Positions 24,871 to 33,613 of a stretch of 64,000 nt of DNA are shown here, piece after piece (position 1 is the first letter of the stretch; every line of letters begins with the position of its first letter). Position numbers and translations under genes: made by a program. Where the stretch lies: the NCBI RefSeq assembly GCF_026672375.1, contig NZ_JAPPRA010000001.1, positions 186,001 to 250,000 of the forward strand. The letters are read 5' to 3'. Origin of the DNA: Caulobacter sp. SL161. Lineage in GTDB: Bacteria; Pseudomonadota; Alphaproteobacteria; Caulobacterales; Caulobacteraceae. The notes beneath the pieces are model-generated. The model did no database searches. It was not told the origin of the DNA and was given only the letters and a program-made list of their open reading frames with translations.

Positions 24871-26676
24871 ATGGACGTCAGGCGATCGCGCGACGCCGCC
24901 ATTCTTCGGCTGGCCATCGGCCTGGCCCAGGGGATCGCGCTCTTCCTGCTGCAGAAGGCTGACGAGTCGAAGACCTGGCCCGCCACCCAGCCGATGCTGT
25001 ATGCGCCGGTGCTGGTCTGCGTGCTGATGATCCCGCTGCTGCCGCTGGCGGCGCTGTCGGCGATGCGGCGCACGAACCTCTTGATCTGGACCGCGGTCGC
25101 CACCGTCGTCACGGCGATCCTGGCCGTCCACGCCGCCTGGGTCGGCGCCGCCCCCGACCGGATCGGGGCCAGCCCGCTGTCGCCGCCGCTGTTCCTGGCG
25201 ACCGCCGCCATGCTGTTCATCGCCCACCACCTGGTCCAGCCCGCCGACGCGGCCGGCAAGCCGGTCGCGCCCTATGAGGCCTATTTCGACCTGACCTGGA
25301 CCAACGGCGTGCGGCTGGCGCTGTCGCTGGCCTTCACCGGCGCCTTCTGGCTGCTGCTGTTCCTGGCTGCGGCCCTGTTCAAGCTGATCGGGATCGAGGC
25401 CATCGGCAAGCTGATCGGCGAGACCGCCTTCGCCTTCCCGGCCACGGGCCTGATGTTCGCCGCCGCCGTCCACATGGCCGTACAGCTGACCGAGGCGCGC
25501 GCGGGCCTGGTGCGCGGCGCCCTGACGGTCGGTTTGACCCTGCTGGGCTGGCTGTTGCCGCTGATGGTGCTGATCGGTGGCGGGTTCCTGGCCACCCTGC
25601 CCTTCACGGGCCTAGCGCCGCTCTGGGGCACCAAGGCCGCCACCGCCCTTTTGCTGTCAGCGGCCGCCGCCCTGATCCTGCTGATCAACGCCGCCTACCA
25701 GGACGGCGAAGAGCCGCCCCACCTGATCCCGCGCCTCGCGGCGCGCATCGCGGGCCTGTTGCTGATTCCGATCGTGATCCTGGCCGGCTACGCCCTGTGG
25801 CTGCGGATCGACCAGTACGGCCTGACGCCCGAGCGGGTCATCGCCGGCGTCTTCCTGCTGGTCGCCATCGGCTTCACGATCGGCTACGCGCTCGCGGCCG
25901 TAAAGCCCGGCCCCTGGATGAAGCCGCTGGAGCGCACCAATCCGATCATGGCCGCCGTGTGCGTCCTGCTGCTGATCGCCCTCTTCACCCCGCTCGCCGA
26001 CCCGGCGCGACTGTCGGTGGCCAGCCAGGTTAAGCGGCTGGCGGTCGGCAAGGTCATGGCGGACAAGTTCGACTACGCCTTCCTGCGGTTTGACGCGGGG
26101 CGCTATGGGCGCGAGGCGCTCGAAGGACTGAAGGCGAGCGCCAATCCCGAGATCGCCAAGCGGGCCGGCGAAGCGCTAGCGCCGGACTACAATCGCCCGT
26201 CTCGCGCCCCGGAGGCGCCGAAGAAGTTGGATCTCTCCAAGATCAAGGCCTATCCGACCGGCGCCAGGCTGCCCGACGACTTCGTCAGTCAGACTTGGGG
26301 CGAGGACACCGGCTCGATCTGTCTGATGTCTGGCTCGGAGTGCCCGGCCTTGGTGATGGATGTCGATAGCGATGGGACGGCCGACGTTTTGCTGGGCGCT
26401 GGCGGCGAATTCGACGTTTTCCAGAAACGCGACGGTCAGTGGCGCAAGACCGCCGTCGCCGACACCGCCTGCGAGTCGCCGAACATCGACGAAGCCTTGA
26501 AGGCCGGGGATTTCGCGATGATCGAGCCCAGCCCCCGCAAAGACCTTAGAATTGGCGGACAGAGCCTGTTGATCCGCCCCTCCGCGGCGGGTTGCCAGAC
26601 CGCATCACCGGCCAAAGCGGATCGGCCGCAGGGGCCGCCAATCGCGCCGGGACCGCTAAGTTCGGCCCCCTTCTAA
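24871..26676 (+). CDS. DUF4153 multi-helix membrane protein
   Basis: This 601-residue protein has about eleven hydrophobic helices in the first 390 residues, including the LTWTNGVRLALSLAFTGAFWLLLFLAAALFKLIGI segment typical of DUF4153. A soluble C-terminal part of about 200 residues follows, with DVDSDGTADVLLGAGGEFDVFQK, an FG-GAP/calcium-loop-like stretch. Function is unknown. The start at 24871 begins MDVRRSRDAAILRLAIGLAQ. Its stop overlaps the stop of the convergent ABC transporter gene by 4 bp, with no room for a separate terminator. Confidence 0.83.
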   Translation: MDVRRSRDAAILRLAIGLAQGIALFLLQKADESKTWPATQPMLYAPVLVCVLMIPLLPLAALSAMRRTNLLIWTAVATVVTAILAVHAAWVGAAPDRIGASPLSPPLFLATAAMLFIAHHLVQPADAAGKPVAPYEAYFDLTWTNGVRLALSLAFTGAFWLLLFLAAALFKLIGIEAIGKLIGETAFAFPATGLMFAAAVHMAVQLTEARAGLVRGALTVGLTLLGWLLPLMVLIGGGFLATLPFTGLAPLWGTKAATALLLSAAAALILLINAAYQDGEEPPHLIPRLAARIAGLLLIPIVILAGYALWLRIDQYGLTPERVIAGVFLLVAIGFTIGYALAAVKPGPWMKPLERTNPIMAAVCVLLLIALFTPLADPARLSVASQVKRLAVGKVMADKFDYAFLRFDAGRYGREALEGLKASANPEIAKRAGEALAPDYNRPSRAPEAPKKLDLSKIKAYPTGARLPDDFVSQTWGEDTGSICLMSGSECPALVMDVDSDGTADVLLGAGGEFDVFQKRDGQWRKTAVADTACESPNIDEALKAGDFAMIEPSPRKDLRIGGQSLLIRPSAAGCQTASPAKADRPQGPPIAPGPLSSAPF

Positions 26677-28466
26677 CCCACCCCCGCGCTGATCGCGTTG
26701 AGCCGCGCATAGACCCCGCCCTTGGCGGTCAGCTCGGCGTGGCGGCCTTCCTCGACGACGCGGCCGCCCTGGAAGACGAGAATCCGGTCGGCGCCGCGCA
26801 CCGTCGACAGGCGGTGGGCGATGACGATTGTCGTGCGGCCTTCCATCAGCGCCTCGGCGGCGGCCTGGACGTGGCCTTCGGTCTCGACGTCCAGCGACGA
26901 GGTCGCCTCGTCCAGGACGAGGATCGGCGCGTCGGCCAGAAAGGCGCGGGCGATGGCCACCCTTTGCCGCTCTCCACCCGACAGCTTGACGCCCCGCTCG
27001 CCGACCAGAGTGTCGTAGCCCTTGGGCAGGCGCAGGATGAACTCGTGGGCGCGGGCCTTGATGGCGGCGTCCTCGACCTCCTCGCGGGTGGCGTCCGGCT
27101 TGCCGTAGGCGATGTTCTCAAACAAGCTGCGGTGGAACAGGGCCGGGTCCTGCGGCACCACCGCGATGGCGCGGCGCAAGGACGCCTGCTTCACCGCCGA
27201 CACGTCCTGGCCATCGATGACCACCGCCCCGTCCTGCAGGTCGTGCAGGCGCTGGATCAGCTTGACGAAGGTCGACTTGCCCGAGCCCGTCGGCCCGACC
27301 AGCGCCACCCGCTCGCCGGGGGCGATCTTCAGACTGAACCGGTCGTACAGCGGCGCCCCGGCCGCCTTGTAGCGGAAGGTCACGTCCTGGAATTCGATCG
27401 CGCCCGGTCCTGGCTGGAAGTCGGGGGCGTTCGGATCATCGGCGATCTGAGGCGCAAGCCGGGTCCAGGCGGCGACATCCTCGGTGTCGTCCAGGCCCTT
27501 TTGCAGCATGCGGATGTTTTCGCCGAGATTGCGCAGGTAGCCGCTCATCAGCATGAAGGCGGTGATGGCGAAGGCGACGTCGCCGGGCGTGGCCGTCCCC
27601 TTCGCCCAGCCCCAGACCATGGCCCCGGTCAGGCCGGCCTGCAGGACGACCAGCAGCAGGTTCTGGCCCAGCCATACGTCGGTAAAGCGGTTCCAGGTGA
27701 CCATCACCGCCTCGCGCCACTGCGCCGTGACCTGCGCCAGACGCTCGGCCTCGCGGCTTTCGGCGCCGAAGCTCTTCACCGTCGGGTTGGAGGTGACCGC
27801 GTCCGCCAGGGCCCCGCCGATCTTGGAGTCCAGCGCGTTGGACTTGAGATTTGATGGCCGCACATAGCGCTCGGTGATGACGAGGTTCACCGTCAGATAG
27901 GCCGCCACCACGACCAGCGAGATCACGCCCGCCAGCGGCTGGCGCACCAGCATGGCGACCGACAGGCCGATCAGCACGATGAACCCCGGCCCCAGCCAGA
28001 TGGTCACCGCGTCGGTGACGCTGTCATAGCCCCACATGGCGCGGGTGAGCTTGCGCACGGTGGCGCCGGCGAAGCTGTCGGCGTGCCAGTCCGACGAGAA
28101 GGCCTGCACCTTGGCGAAGCTCTCGTTGGTCATCTCCTCCATGTTCCGGGCCGCCAGCGGGATCCAGAACCGGTGGGCGATGTTGCGCACCACCGCGAAG
28201 GCGAAATAGACGCCGACAAAGATCGCCAGGGCCGACCAGGCCTGCCCATCGCCGCGCGGCTTAGTGGCCACGGTGTCGACGAGGTAGCCCGAGGCGTAGG
28301 GCAGCGCCAGATCGAAGGCCACCGCCACCAGGGTCAGGCCGACGCCCAGGCCAAACAGCACCGGCCGCCGCTTCCAGAACCGGGCGACGAAGCCCAGCAC
28401 CTGGCGGTTGGACAGCGCGCGCTTCTTGGCGCCGGTCTCGTCTTCGTCCTCGAGGAAGTCGGTCAT
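26673..28466 (-). CDS. ABC exporter, fused permease and ATPase
   Basis: This 597-residue half-transporter (dimeric exporter) has six helices in residues 35-320 and an ATPase domain in 350-597. The ATPase carries Walker A GPTGSGKST, Q-loop VVPQDPALF, signature LSGGERQR, Walker B ILVLDEATSSLD and the switch histidine in TIVIAHRLSTVR. It resembles the lipid/multidrug exporters of the MsbA type and Atm1-like proteins, but the substrate cannot be told. The start MTDFLEDEDETGAKK gives an acidic N-terminus. It lies 37 bp downstream of the DUF454 gene on the same strand. Confidence 0.92.
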   Translation of the reverse strand: MTDFLEDEDETGAKKRALSNRQVLGFVARFWKRRPVLFGLGVGLTLVAVAFDLALPYASGYLVDTVATKPRGDGQAWSALAIFVGVYFAFAVVRNIAHRFWIPLAARNMEEMTNESFAKVQAFSSDWHADSFAGATVRKLTRAMWGYDSVTDAVTIWLGPGFIVLIGLSVAMLVRQPLAGVISLVVVAAYLTVNLVITERYVRPSNLKSNALDSKIGGALADAVTSNPTVKSFGAESREAERLAQVTAQWREAVMVTWNRFTDVWLGQNLLLVVLQAGLTGAMVWGWAKGTATPGDVAFAITAFMLMSGYLRNLGENIRMLQKGLDDTEDVAAWTRLAPQIADDPNAPDFQPGPGAIEFQDVTFRYKAAGAPLYDRFSLKIAPGERVALVGPTGSGKSTFVKLIQRLHDLQDGAVVIDGQDVSAVKQASLRRAIAVVPQDPALFHRSLFENIAYGKPDATREEVEDAAIKARAHEFILRLPKGYDTLVGERGVKLSGGERQRVAIARAFLADAPILVLDEATSSLDVETEGHVQAAAEALMEGRTTIVIAHRLSTVRGADRILVFQGGRVVEEGRHAELTAKGGVYARLNAISAGVG

Positions 28467-28503
28467 GGCGCGGGAGATAGGGCTTTTTGGCTGCCTATCC
28501 CAC

Positions 28504-28863
28504 CTATGGGAGAGTTTTTCCTTTCCTGCGCCCGCCGCCGAACGGTCGCCAGCGCAGGAACCAGCGGATCGCGGGCCCCACCACCGGCACGCGCAGCATC
28601 GGGCGCACGGCGTGCGGGCGGGTTTTCAGGAAGCACAGCACCGCGCCGATCCAGAACACCGTCGTCGGCATGCCCGGCACCACCGCCCCGACCGCGCCGG
28701 TGGCCAGAAGCGCGCCGCCCATCCCGTCCAGCACCCAGCGCTCGACGCGGGTGAGGCGACGGCGGCGCGAACGGCGGTCCTGGACGGCGAAAGCCATGCG
28801 CCGATCCTCGCGCCCCGAGACCCCGCTGTCGAGAGGATTGAGAGCCGCTCGCAACACCTCCAT
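28504..28863 (-). CDS. YbaN/DUF454 family inner-membrane protein
   Basis: This 119-residue protein has the DUF454 pattern: WVLDGMGGALLATGAVGAVVPGMPTTVFWIGAVLCFLKTRP, with two hydrophobic helices and the PGMPTT motif, then VGPAIRWFLRW. YbaN-like proteins are small inner-membrane proteins of unknown function, often near heme or iron genes. It begins 3 bp after the stop of the upstream 85-residue gene, so the two are co-translated. The N-terminus is basic (RRSRRRRLTRVER). Confidence 0.82.
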   Translation of the reverse strand: MEVLRAALNPLDSGVSGREDRRMAFAVQDRRSRRRRLTRVERWVLDGMGGALLATGAVGAVVPGMPTTVFWIGAVLCFLKTRPHAVRPMLRVPVVGPAIRWFLRWRPFGGGRRKGKTLP

Positions 28864-28866
28864 CCC

Positions 28867-29124
28867 TTAAGCGAGGCTCAGACGCGGGGTCGCCTGGCGC
28901 GGCGCTTTGGCCAGACACCGCCGGATGCGCGGCCCAAACTTGGTCGCCGAGGTCAGGCGGGCGACCATCCCCGCGTCTCCGGCCTTCGCGAACAGCCGGG
29001 TCGCGGCCGTCCATAAGGCCGTGGTGACCGGGCGGGGCAGAACGATCCCGGCCACGCCGCCGGCCAGCAGCAGGCTCCAGGCCAGGATGCGGAGCACAGC
29101 GCCGGAAAGGGGTGACAGGGTCAT
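28867..29124 (-). CDS. Small membrane protein paired with YbaN-like gene
   Basis: This 85-residue protein is read from the ATG at 29124, chosen because GAGGAG lies just upstream and a longer form lacks one. One hydrophobic stretch (VLRILAWSLLLAGGVAGIVLP) is followed by a basic region (FGPRIRRCLAKAPRQATPR). The LLAGGVAGIVLPRPVTTALW part loosely echoes the DUF454 motif of the next gene, so the two may be distant paralogues; this is a guess. Function unknown. Confidence 0.6.
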   Translation of the reverse strand: MTLSPLSGAVLRILAWSLLLAGGVAGIVLPRPVTTALWTAATRLFAKAGDAGMVARLTSATKFGPRIRRCLAKAPRQATPRLSLA

Positions 29125-29253
29125 GGCGAGAACTCCTCGGGCTACACCAAGACCTTCGCGCCGAGGGGCAAATAAATCCAATTGATCGTTTTTCGCAGAG
29201 ACATCGATCTTCCCTATGGGACGAGCCCGCGCTCACGGGTTAAGCCTCGCCGC

Positions 29254-30201
29254 ATGACCGCCGCCCAAAGCCCTCCTGGCGTCCTGCCCGACGCCGCCGC
29301 CACCAACTGGGTCGACCGCCACGCGCCCGAGCGCCTGCGGCCCTGGCTGAAGCTGGGCCGGTTCGACCGGCCGGTGGGGATCTGGCTGCTGATGCTGCCG
29401 GGCTGGCAGGGGATCGCCCTGGCCGCCGCCGAGCAGGGCCGCTGGCCCAATCCGCTGCTGCTGCTGGCGGTGTTCGTCGGCGCGGCCCTGATGCGGGCGG
29501 CCGGCTGCGCCTTCAACGACATCGTCGACCGCGACTTCGACGCCCAGGTGGCCCGCACGGCCATGCGCCCGATCCCGGCGGGGCTGATCAGCGTCAAGCA
29601 GGCCTGGCTGTTCGTCGTCGGCTGCTGCCTCGTCAGTTTCCTGATCCTGATTGGCCTGGGCTGGACCGCGATCCTGCTGGGCGTGCTGTCGCTCGCCCTC
29701 GTGGCCGCCTATCCCTTCATGAAGCGGATCACCTGGTGGCCGCAGGCGTGGCTGGGCCTGACCTTCAACTGGGGCGCCCTTCTGGGCTACGCCGCCGCCA
29801 CCGGGCATCTGTCGTGGTCCGCCGCCCTGCTCTACGCCTCGGGCATCTTCTGGACCCTGGGCTATGACACGATCTACGCGATCCAGGACATCGAGGACGA
29901 CGCCCTGGCGGGGATCAAGTCCTCGACCCGGCGGCTTGGCCAGCACGTCCAGATCGGCGTCGCGGGCTTCTATCTGGTCAGCTTCATCCTGCTGGTGATC
30001 GCCGGCTGGATCGGCGACATCGGCCCGCTGTTCCTGCCGCTGGCGGCGCTGTTCGCCCTGCACCTGTCGCGGCAGGCCGCCGCCGTGCGGATCGAGGATG
30101 GTCCCGGCGCGCTGAAGCTCTTCAAGTCGAACGCGCTGGCGGGGTTGCTGGTGTTCGTGGGGTTGGTGGCCGGGCTCTGGAAGCCGGGGGTCAGTTTCTA
30201 G
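29254..30201 (+). CDS. ubiA: 4-hydroxybenzoate polyprenyltransferase
   Basis: UbiA attaches the polyprenyl tail to 4-hydroxybenzoate in ubiquinone synthesis, in the inner membrane. The 315-residue product has both aspartate motifs, NDIVDRDFDAQVART near residue 88 and DIEDDALAGIKSSTRRLG near residue 210, and about eight helices. LGRFDRPVGIWLLMLPGWQGIALA matches UbiA rather than CtaB. The start at 29254 (MTAAQSPPG) is favoured over an in-frame extension to 29182, which lies in the divergent promoter region. Confidence 0.95.
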   Translation: MTAAQSPPGVLPDAAATNWVDRHAPERLRPWLKLGRFDRPVGIWLLMLPGWQGIALAAAEQGRWPNPLLLLAVFVGAALMRAAGCAFNDIVDRDFDAQVARTAMRPIPAGLISVKQAWLFVVGCCLVSFLILIGLGWTAILLGVLSLALVAAYPFMKRITWWPQAWLGLTFNWGALLGYAAATGHLSWSAALLYASGIFWTLGYDTIYAIQDIEDDALAGIKSSTRRLGQHVQIGVAGFYLVSFILLVIAGWIGDIGPLFLPLAALFALHLSRQAAAVRIEDGPGALKLFKSNALAGLLVFVGLVAGLWKPGVSF

Positions 30202-30205
30202 AAAA

Positions 30206-30246
30206 GCCCCTTCCCCCTCACGGGGAAGGGGTTGGGGATGGGGGCG
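30206..30246. repeat. GC hairpin repeat after ubiA
   Basis: CCCCTTCCCC (30207-30216) and GGGGAAGGGG (about 30222-30231) form a strong hairpin with a short loop, followed by TTGGGGATGGGGGCGCC. It lies 6 bp past the ubiA stop and may end its transcript, although there is no T-run. It resembles the CTCTCCCC hairpin at 981. Confidence 0.5.
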
Positions 30247-30311
30247 CCGGCGCGATGTCGTGACGTCGGGTCACGCTGTCGAGCCCAGGCGGACTGTGCG
30301 ATGCTCGTCGC

Positions 30312-31259
30312 ATGGCCGTTGCTCCGCGCGTCAAACCGCTGGACCTGTTCACGCCCGAGGAATGGACGCGGATTTCCGCGCGCTCGTCCTGGCGCGGCGT
30401 CTGGATGGTGGCCCACGCCTGGGGCGTGATCCTCGCCGCCGGGGCGCTGTTCGTGGCCTTTCCCAATCCGCTCACCTACGTGCTGGCCGTGATGCTGATC
30501 GGCGCGCGGCAGCTGGGCCTGGCGATCCTGATGCACGAGGCCGCGCATGGCGGGCTGCATCCCAATCTCAAGATCAACGACTGGCTGGGTGAATGGCTGT
30601 GCGCCGCGCCGGTCGGCGCCTCGCTGGCCGGCTATCGCCCCTATCACCTCAGCCATCACAAATACGCCCAGCAGGCCGAGGATCCTGACCTCGTCCTATC
30701 AGCGCCCTTCCCGACCACGCGGCGCTCGCTGCGCCGCAAGATGATCCGCGACCTGACCGGCCAGACCTTCTTCAAGCAGCGCTTCGGGCCTTTGCTCGGC
30801 AAGATGAAGGGCGATGCGCCGAAGGGCGCGATCTTCGCCGGCGAGATCGCGCGGCAAAGGCCGTTCCTGCTGTGGAACCTCGGCATCCTGGTCGCGCTCT
30901 CGGCCATGGGCCTGTGGTGGGCGTGGCTGGCGCTTTGGATCGTACCGATGGCCACCTGGTTCCCGCTGGTCACGCGCCTGCGCAACATCGCCGAGCACGC
31001 CCTGGTGGCCAAGGACGAGCCCGACCCGTTCCGCCACGCCCGCACCACGAACGCCAACTGGATCGAGCGCGCCCTGATTGCGCCCTACTACGTCAACTTC
31101 CACGCCGAACATCACATGTTCATGCACACCCCGTGCTGGAACCTGCCGTTGGCGCATCGGGTGCTGGAGAAGAAGGGCCTGACCCAGGGCATGCTGACCG
31201 CGCCGGGCTATCTGTCGGTGTTGAGGGCGGCGTCTAGCAAACCGGCGGTCGCCGCCTGA
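30312..31259 (+). CDS. Fatty acid desaturase family protein
   Basis: This 315-residue membrane di-iron protein has three histidine clusters: MHEAAHGGLHP near residue 77, HLSHHKYAQ near residue 115, and NFHAEHHMFMHTPCWNLP near residue 260. This matches the FA_desaturase family that includes acyl-lipid desaturases and carotenoid ketolase/hydroxylase-like enzymes. Hydrophobic helices lie between the clusters. Which lipid it acts on cannot be read from sequence. It is followed 24 bp later by a methyltransferase gene on the same strand. Confidence 0.9.
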   Translation: MAVAPRVKPLDLFTPEEWTRISARSSWRGVWMVAHAWGVILAAGALFVAFPNPLTYVLAVMLIGARQLGLAILMHEAAHGGLHPNLKINDWLGEWLCAAPVGASLAGYRPYHLSHHKYAQQAEDPDLVLSAPFPTTRRSLRRKMIRDLTGQTFFKQRFGPLLGKMKGDAPKGAIFAGEIARQRPFLLWNLGILVALSAMGLWWAWLALWIVPMATWFPLVTRLRNIAEHALVAKDEPDPFRHARTTNANWIERALIAPYYVNFHAEHHMFMHTPCWNLPLAHRVLEKKGLTQGMLTAPGYLSVLRAASSKPAVAA

Positions 31260-31283
31260 CGCGCGGCATGCTCTAAGCGCGGG

Positions 31284-31943
31284 ATGATCGTCCAGACCCT
31301 GGAGGGCCGCCGCGCCTTCATTCGCCAGAACACCCAGCTGCTGCACCCGCCGCACGCGCCGGAGCTGGCGCTGCATCTGGCCGACGAGGTCACGCCGCTG
31401 TGGAAGCTGACCGAGGATGCGCTGGAGGAGATCGGCCTGCCGCCACCGTTCTGGGCGTTCGCCTGGGCGGGCGGCCAGGCCCTGGCGCGCTACATCCTCG
31501 ACCATCCCGAAACCGTGGCCGGCAAGACCGTCTTCGACTTCGCCACCGGCTCGGGCCTCGTGGCCATCGCGGCGATGAAGGCGGGGGCGGCGAGCGTGCT
31601 GGCCAATGACATCGACGTCTTCTGCGAGGCGGCTGTCACCCTGAACGCCGAAGCCAACGGCGTATCGGTCGCCTTCACCGAGGCCAATCTGCTGGGCGGC
31701 CCACCGCCGGAGGCCCAGGTCCTGCTGGCCGGCGACATCTGTTACGAGAAGCCCATGGCCGAGGCGGTGATGGACTGGCTGCGGCGCGGCCGCGCCCAGG
31801 GCTCGACGGTGCTGATCGGCGATCCGGGCCGCACCTACTTCCGCAAGGACGACCTCTTGAAACTGGCCGAGTATCAGGTCGAGACCACCCGCGAGCTGGA
31901 GGACATGGCCGTCAAGCGCACCAGCGTCTGGACTCTGCCCTGA
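31284..31943 (+). CDS. Class I SAM methyltransferase, METTL20/ETFB-lysine type
   Basis: This 219-residue protein has the SAM motif FDFATGSGLVAIAAMKAGAASVLANDID near residue 78 and the N-terminal pattern WKLTEDALEEIGLPPPFWAFAWAGGQALARYILD, typical of the Nnt1/METTL20-like group. Some members methylate lysines of the beta subunit of electron transfer flavoprotein. GDICYEKPMAEAVMDWL is also conserved. The substrate assignment is by family only. It is followed 44 bp later by a VOC gene. Confidence 0.85.
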   Translation: MIVQTLEGRRAFIRQNTQLLHPPHAPELALHLADEVTPLWKLTEDALEEIGLPPPFWAFAWAGGQALARYILDHPETVAGKTVFDFATGSGLVAIAAMKAGAASVLANDIDVFCEAAVTLNAEANGVSVAFTEANLLGGPPPEAQVLLAGDICYEKPMAEAVMDWLRRGRAQGSTVLIGDPGRTYFRKDDLLKLAEYQVETTRELEDMAVKRTSVWTLP

Positions 31944-31987
31944 CGGCGAACTAGAACAATTCAGGAACATCCGGAGCTGAGACCACC

Positions 31988-32341
31988 ATGCGCGAAGACG
32001 GCAAGATCGACTACATCGAGTGGCCCGGCGGCGACCTGCCGGCGACCAAGGCGTTCTATTCCGCCGCCTTCGGCTGGAGCTTCGTCGACTATGGCCCCGA
32101 CTATGTGGCCTTTGAGGGCCAGGGCGCGGACGGCGGCTTCGCCAAGCCGCAGGAGGAGTCCAGCGACAGGCCGCTGGTCATCCTCTACGCCCACGACCTG
32201 GAGGCCATGCTGGACAAGGTCACCAAGGCCGGCGGCGTGATCACCGCGCCGATCTTCAGCTTCCCGGGCGGGCGTCGCTTTCACTTCACCGACCCGTCGG
32301 GCAACGAGTTGGGCGTCTGGAGCGCGACGGGGGTCGAATAG
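31988..32341 (+). CDS. VOC family (glyoxalase-fold) protein
   Basis: This 117-residue single-domain protein begins IDYIEWPGGDLPATKAFYSAAFGWSF and ends FHFTDPSGNELGVWS, the beginning and end of a vicinal oxygen chelate unit. The likely metal ligands are Glu in YIEWPGG and Glu in GNELGVW. Close relatives are annotated as VOC proteins of unknown substrate. It is convergent with the epimerase-like gene, 10 bp apart. Confidence 0.86.
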   Translation: MREDGKIDYIEWPGGDLPATKAFYSAAFGWSFVDYGPDYVAFEGQGADGGFAKPQEESSDRPLVILYAHDLEAMLDKVTKAGGVITAPIFSFPGGRRFHFTDPSGNELGVWSATGVE

Positions 32342-32351
32342 GCGGGCGCGG

Positions 32352-33221
32352 TCAGCGGGCCGAAAAGCGCGGATGGAAACGGCGCGGGCTCCAGCCAAAG
32401 TCCCGCGCCGCGTCCGACGAATCGAAGGTCAGGTCCTGGCCCATGCGGGTCCCCATGGCCGTCGTGGCGCCAGGATAGAACGGCTTGGCTAGGCGCATGA
32501 GCAGGCCAAACAGCCAGGTCGGCATCGGCAGGCTGCGGGGCGTCTTGCCCAAGCCCTCGAAGACGCGGTCGACCATCACGCGGTAGCTGACCGTCTCGCC
32601 GCCGACGAGCTCGTAGGCGCGGTTCGTGGCGGCCGGCGCATGGGCGGCGGCCAGGGCGCCGGCGGCCAGGTCTTCGGCGTGGACCGGCTGGCGCAGCCCC
32701 TCCCCCGCCCCCGACAGCGGCATCACATGGAACCGCCGCACCAGCCGGGCGATGCGGCTGACGTTCTCGTCGTAGCCTTCGTCATAGATCAGGGTGGGGC
32801 GCAGGATCGTCCAGGCGACGCCGTTGGCGACGCACCAGGCCTCGATCGCCTGTTCCGCCTCGGCCAGCGCCGCCGCCACAGCGCGTTCGGCCGCGACCGG
32901 CGAGTCGGTCTTGGTGAACCGGCTGGTCGAGGAGAAGGCGACCAAGCGCGCCATACCGCGCGCCTTCAGCGCCGGCAGGGCCGGCGGGAGGAGCCAGATC
33001 GGTGACAGGGAAAACACTGTCGCGGCCACCGGCAGACGCTCGGCGAGGTCCGGGTCCTTCAAGTCCCCGCCGATCCAGCAGGCGTCGCCCGACGGCGGGC
33101 GGCGGCTGAAGGCGACGGGGTCCAAGCCCTCATCCTTCAGGCGCGCCATCAGGTGGCGCCCGATCAGGCTGGTCGCGCCCAGCACCAGCACCGGCGTCTT
33201 CAGGGGGTTCTCAGCGTCCAT
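32352..33221 (-). CDS. NAD(P)-binding epimerase/oxidoreductase-like protein (SDR, atypical)
   Basis: This 289-residue Rossmann protein has the nucleotide-binding loop VLVLGATSLIGRHLMARL at the N-terminus (GxTxxIG form), VAFSSTSRFTK in the active-site region, and WTILRPTLIYDEGYDENV. It resembles the extended and atypical SDR group that includes complex I NDUFA9-like proteins and sugar epimerases. No classic YxxxK is evident, so catalysis is uncertain. It is divergent from the YjbR gene across 35 bp. Confidence 0.78.
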   Translation of the reverse strand: MDAENPLKTPVLVLGATSLIGRHLMARLKDEGLDPVAFSRRPPSGDACWIGGDLKDPDLAERLPVAATVFSLSPIWLLPPALPALKARGMARLVAFSSTSRFTKTDSPVAAERAVAAALAEAEQAIEAWCVANGVAWTILRPTLIYDEGYDENVSRIARLVRRFHVMPLSGAGEGLRQPVHAEDLAAGALAAAHAPAATNRAYELVGGETVSYRVMVDRVFEGLGKTPRSLPMPTWLFGLLMRLAKPFYPGATTAMGTRMGQDLTFDSSDAARDFGWSPRRFHPRFSAR

Positions 33222-33256
33222 TCGCCTCCTATAGTCCTGCGCGGGAGGGCTTGCCC

Positions 33257-33613
33257 ATGACCTATGACGAGGTGCGCGCCTTTGCGTTGCGCCTGCCCGG
33301 CGTGAGCGACGGGACCAGCTATGGCCGGCCGTGCCTGAAGGCGCACGGCAAGTTCCTGACCCGCCTGTTCGAGGACGGCGAGAGCCTGGTCTGTCCGGCC
33401 GTGCCGTTCGACGAACGCGACATGCTGGTCGAGGCCGAACCCGACATCTTCCATTTCACCGACCACTTCCGGAACTACCCCTATGTTCTGGTCCGCCTGG
33501 CGCAGGCGCATCCGGGCACGGTCGAGCGGCTCTTGCTGCGCCAGTGGCGCGCCACAGCGCCCAAGTCGGTGCTAAAGGCCTGGGACGCAGACCATCCGAC
33601 GGAGATTCGATGA
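33257..33613 (+). CDS. MmcQ/YjbR family DNA-binding-like protein
   Basis: This 118-residue protein has the YjbR fold signatures: MTYDEVRAFALRLPGVSDGTSYGRPCLKAHGKFLTRL and WRATAPKSVLKAWDAD. The ATG at 33257 is chosen because GGAGGG lies 7 bp upstream; a TTG two codons earlier is too close to it. YjbR resembles double-wing DNA-binding motifs, but a role has not been shown. Its TGA overlaps the next start (ATGA), so the pair is translationally coupled. Confidence 0.86.
   Translation: MTYDEVRAFALRLPGVSDGTSYGRPCLKAHGKFLTRLFEDGESLVCPAVPFDERDMLVEAEPDIFHFTDHFRNYPYVLVRLAQAHPGTVERLLLRQWRATAPKSVLKAWDADHPTEIR

Noticed and set aside
28867..29181. Longer version of the 85-residue protein starting at 29181
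   Set aside because: The ATG at 29124 has GAGGAG just upstream, while the longer start has no such site.
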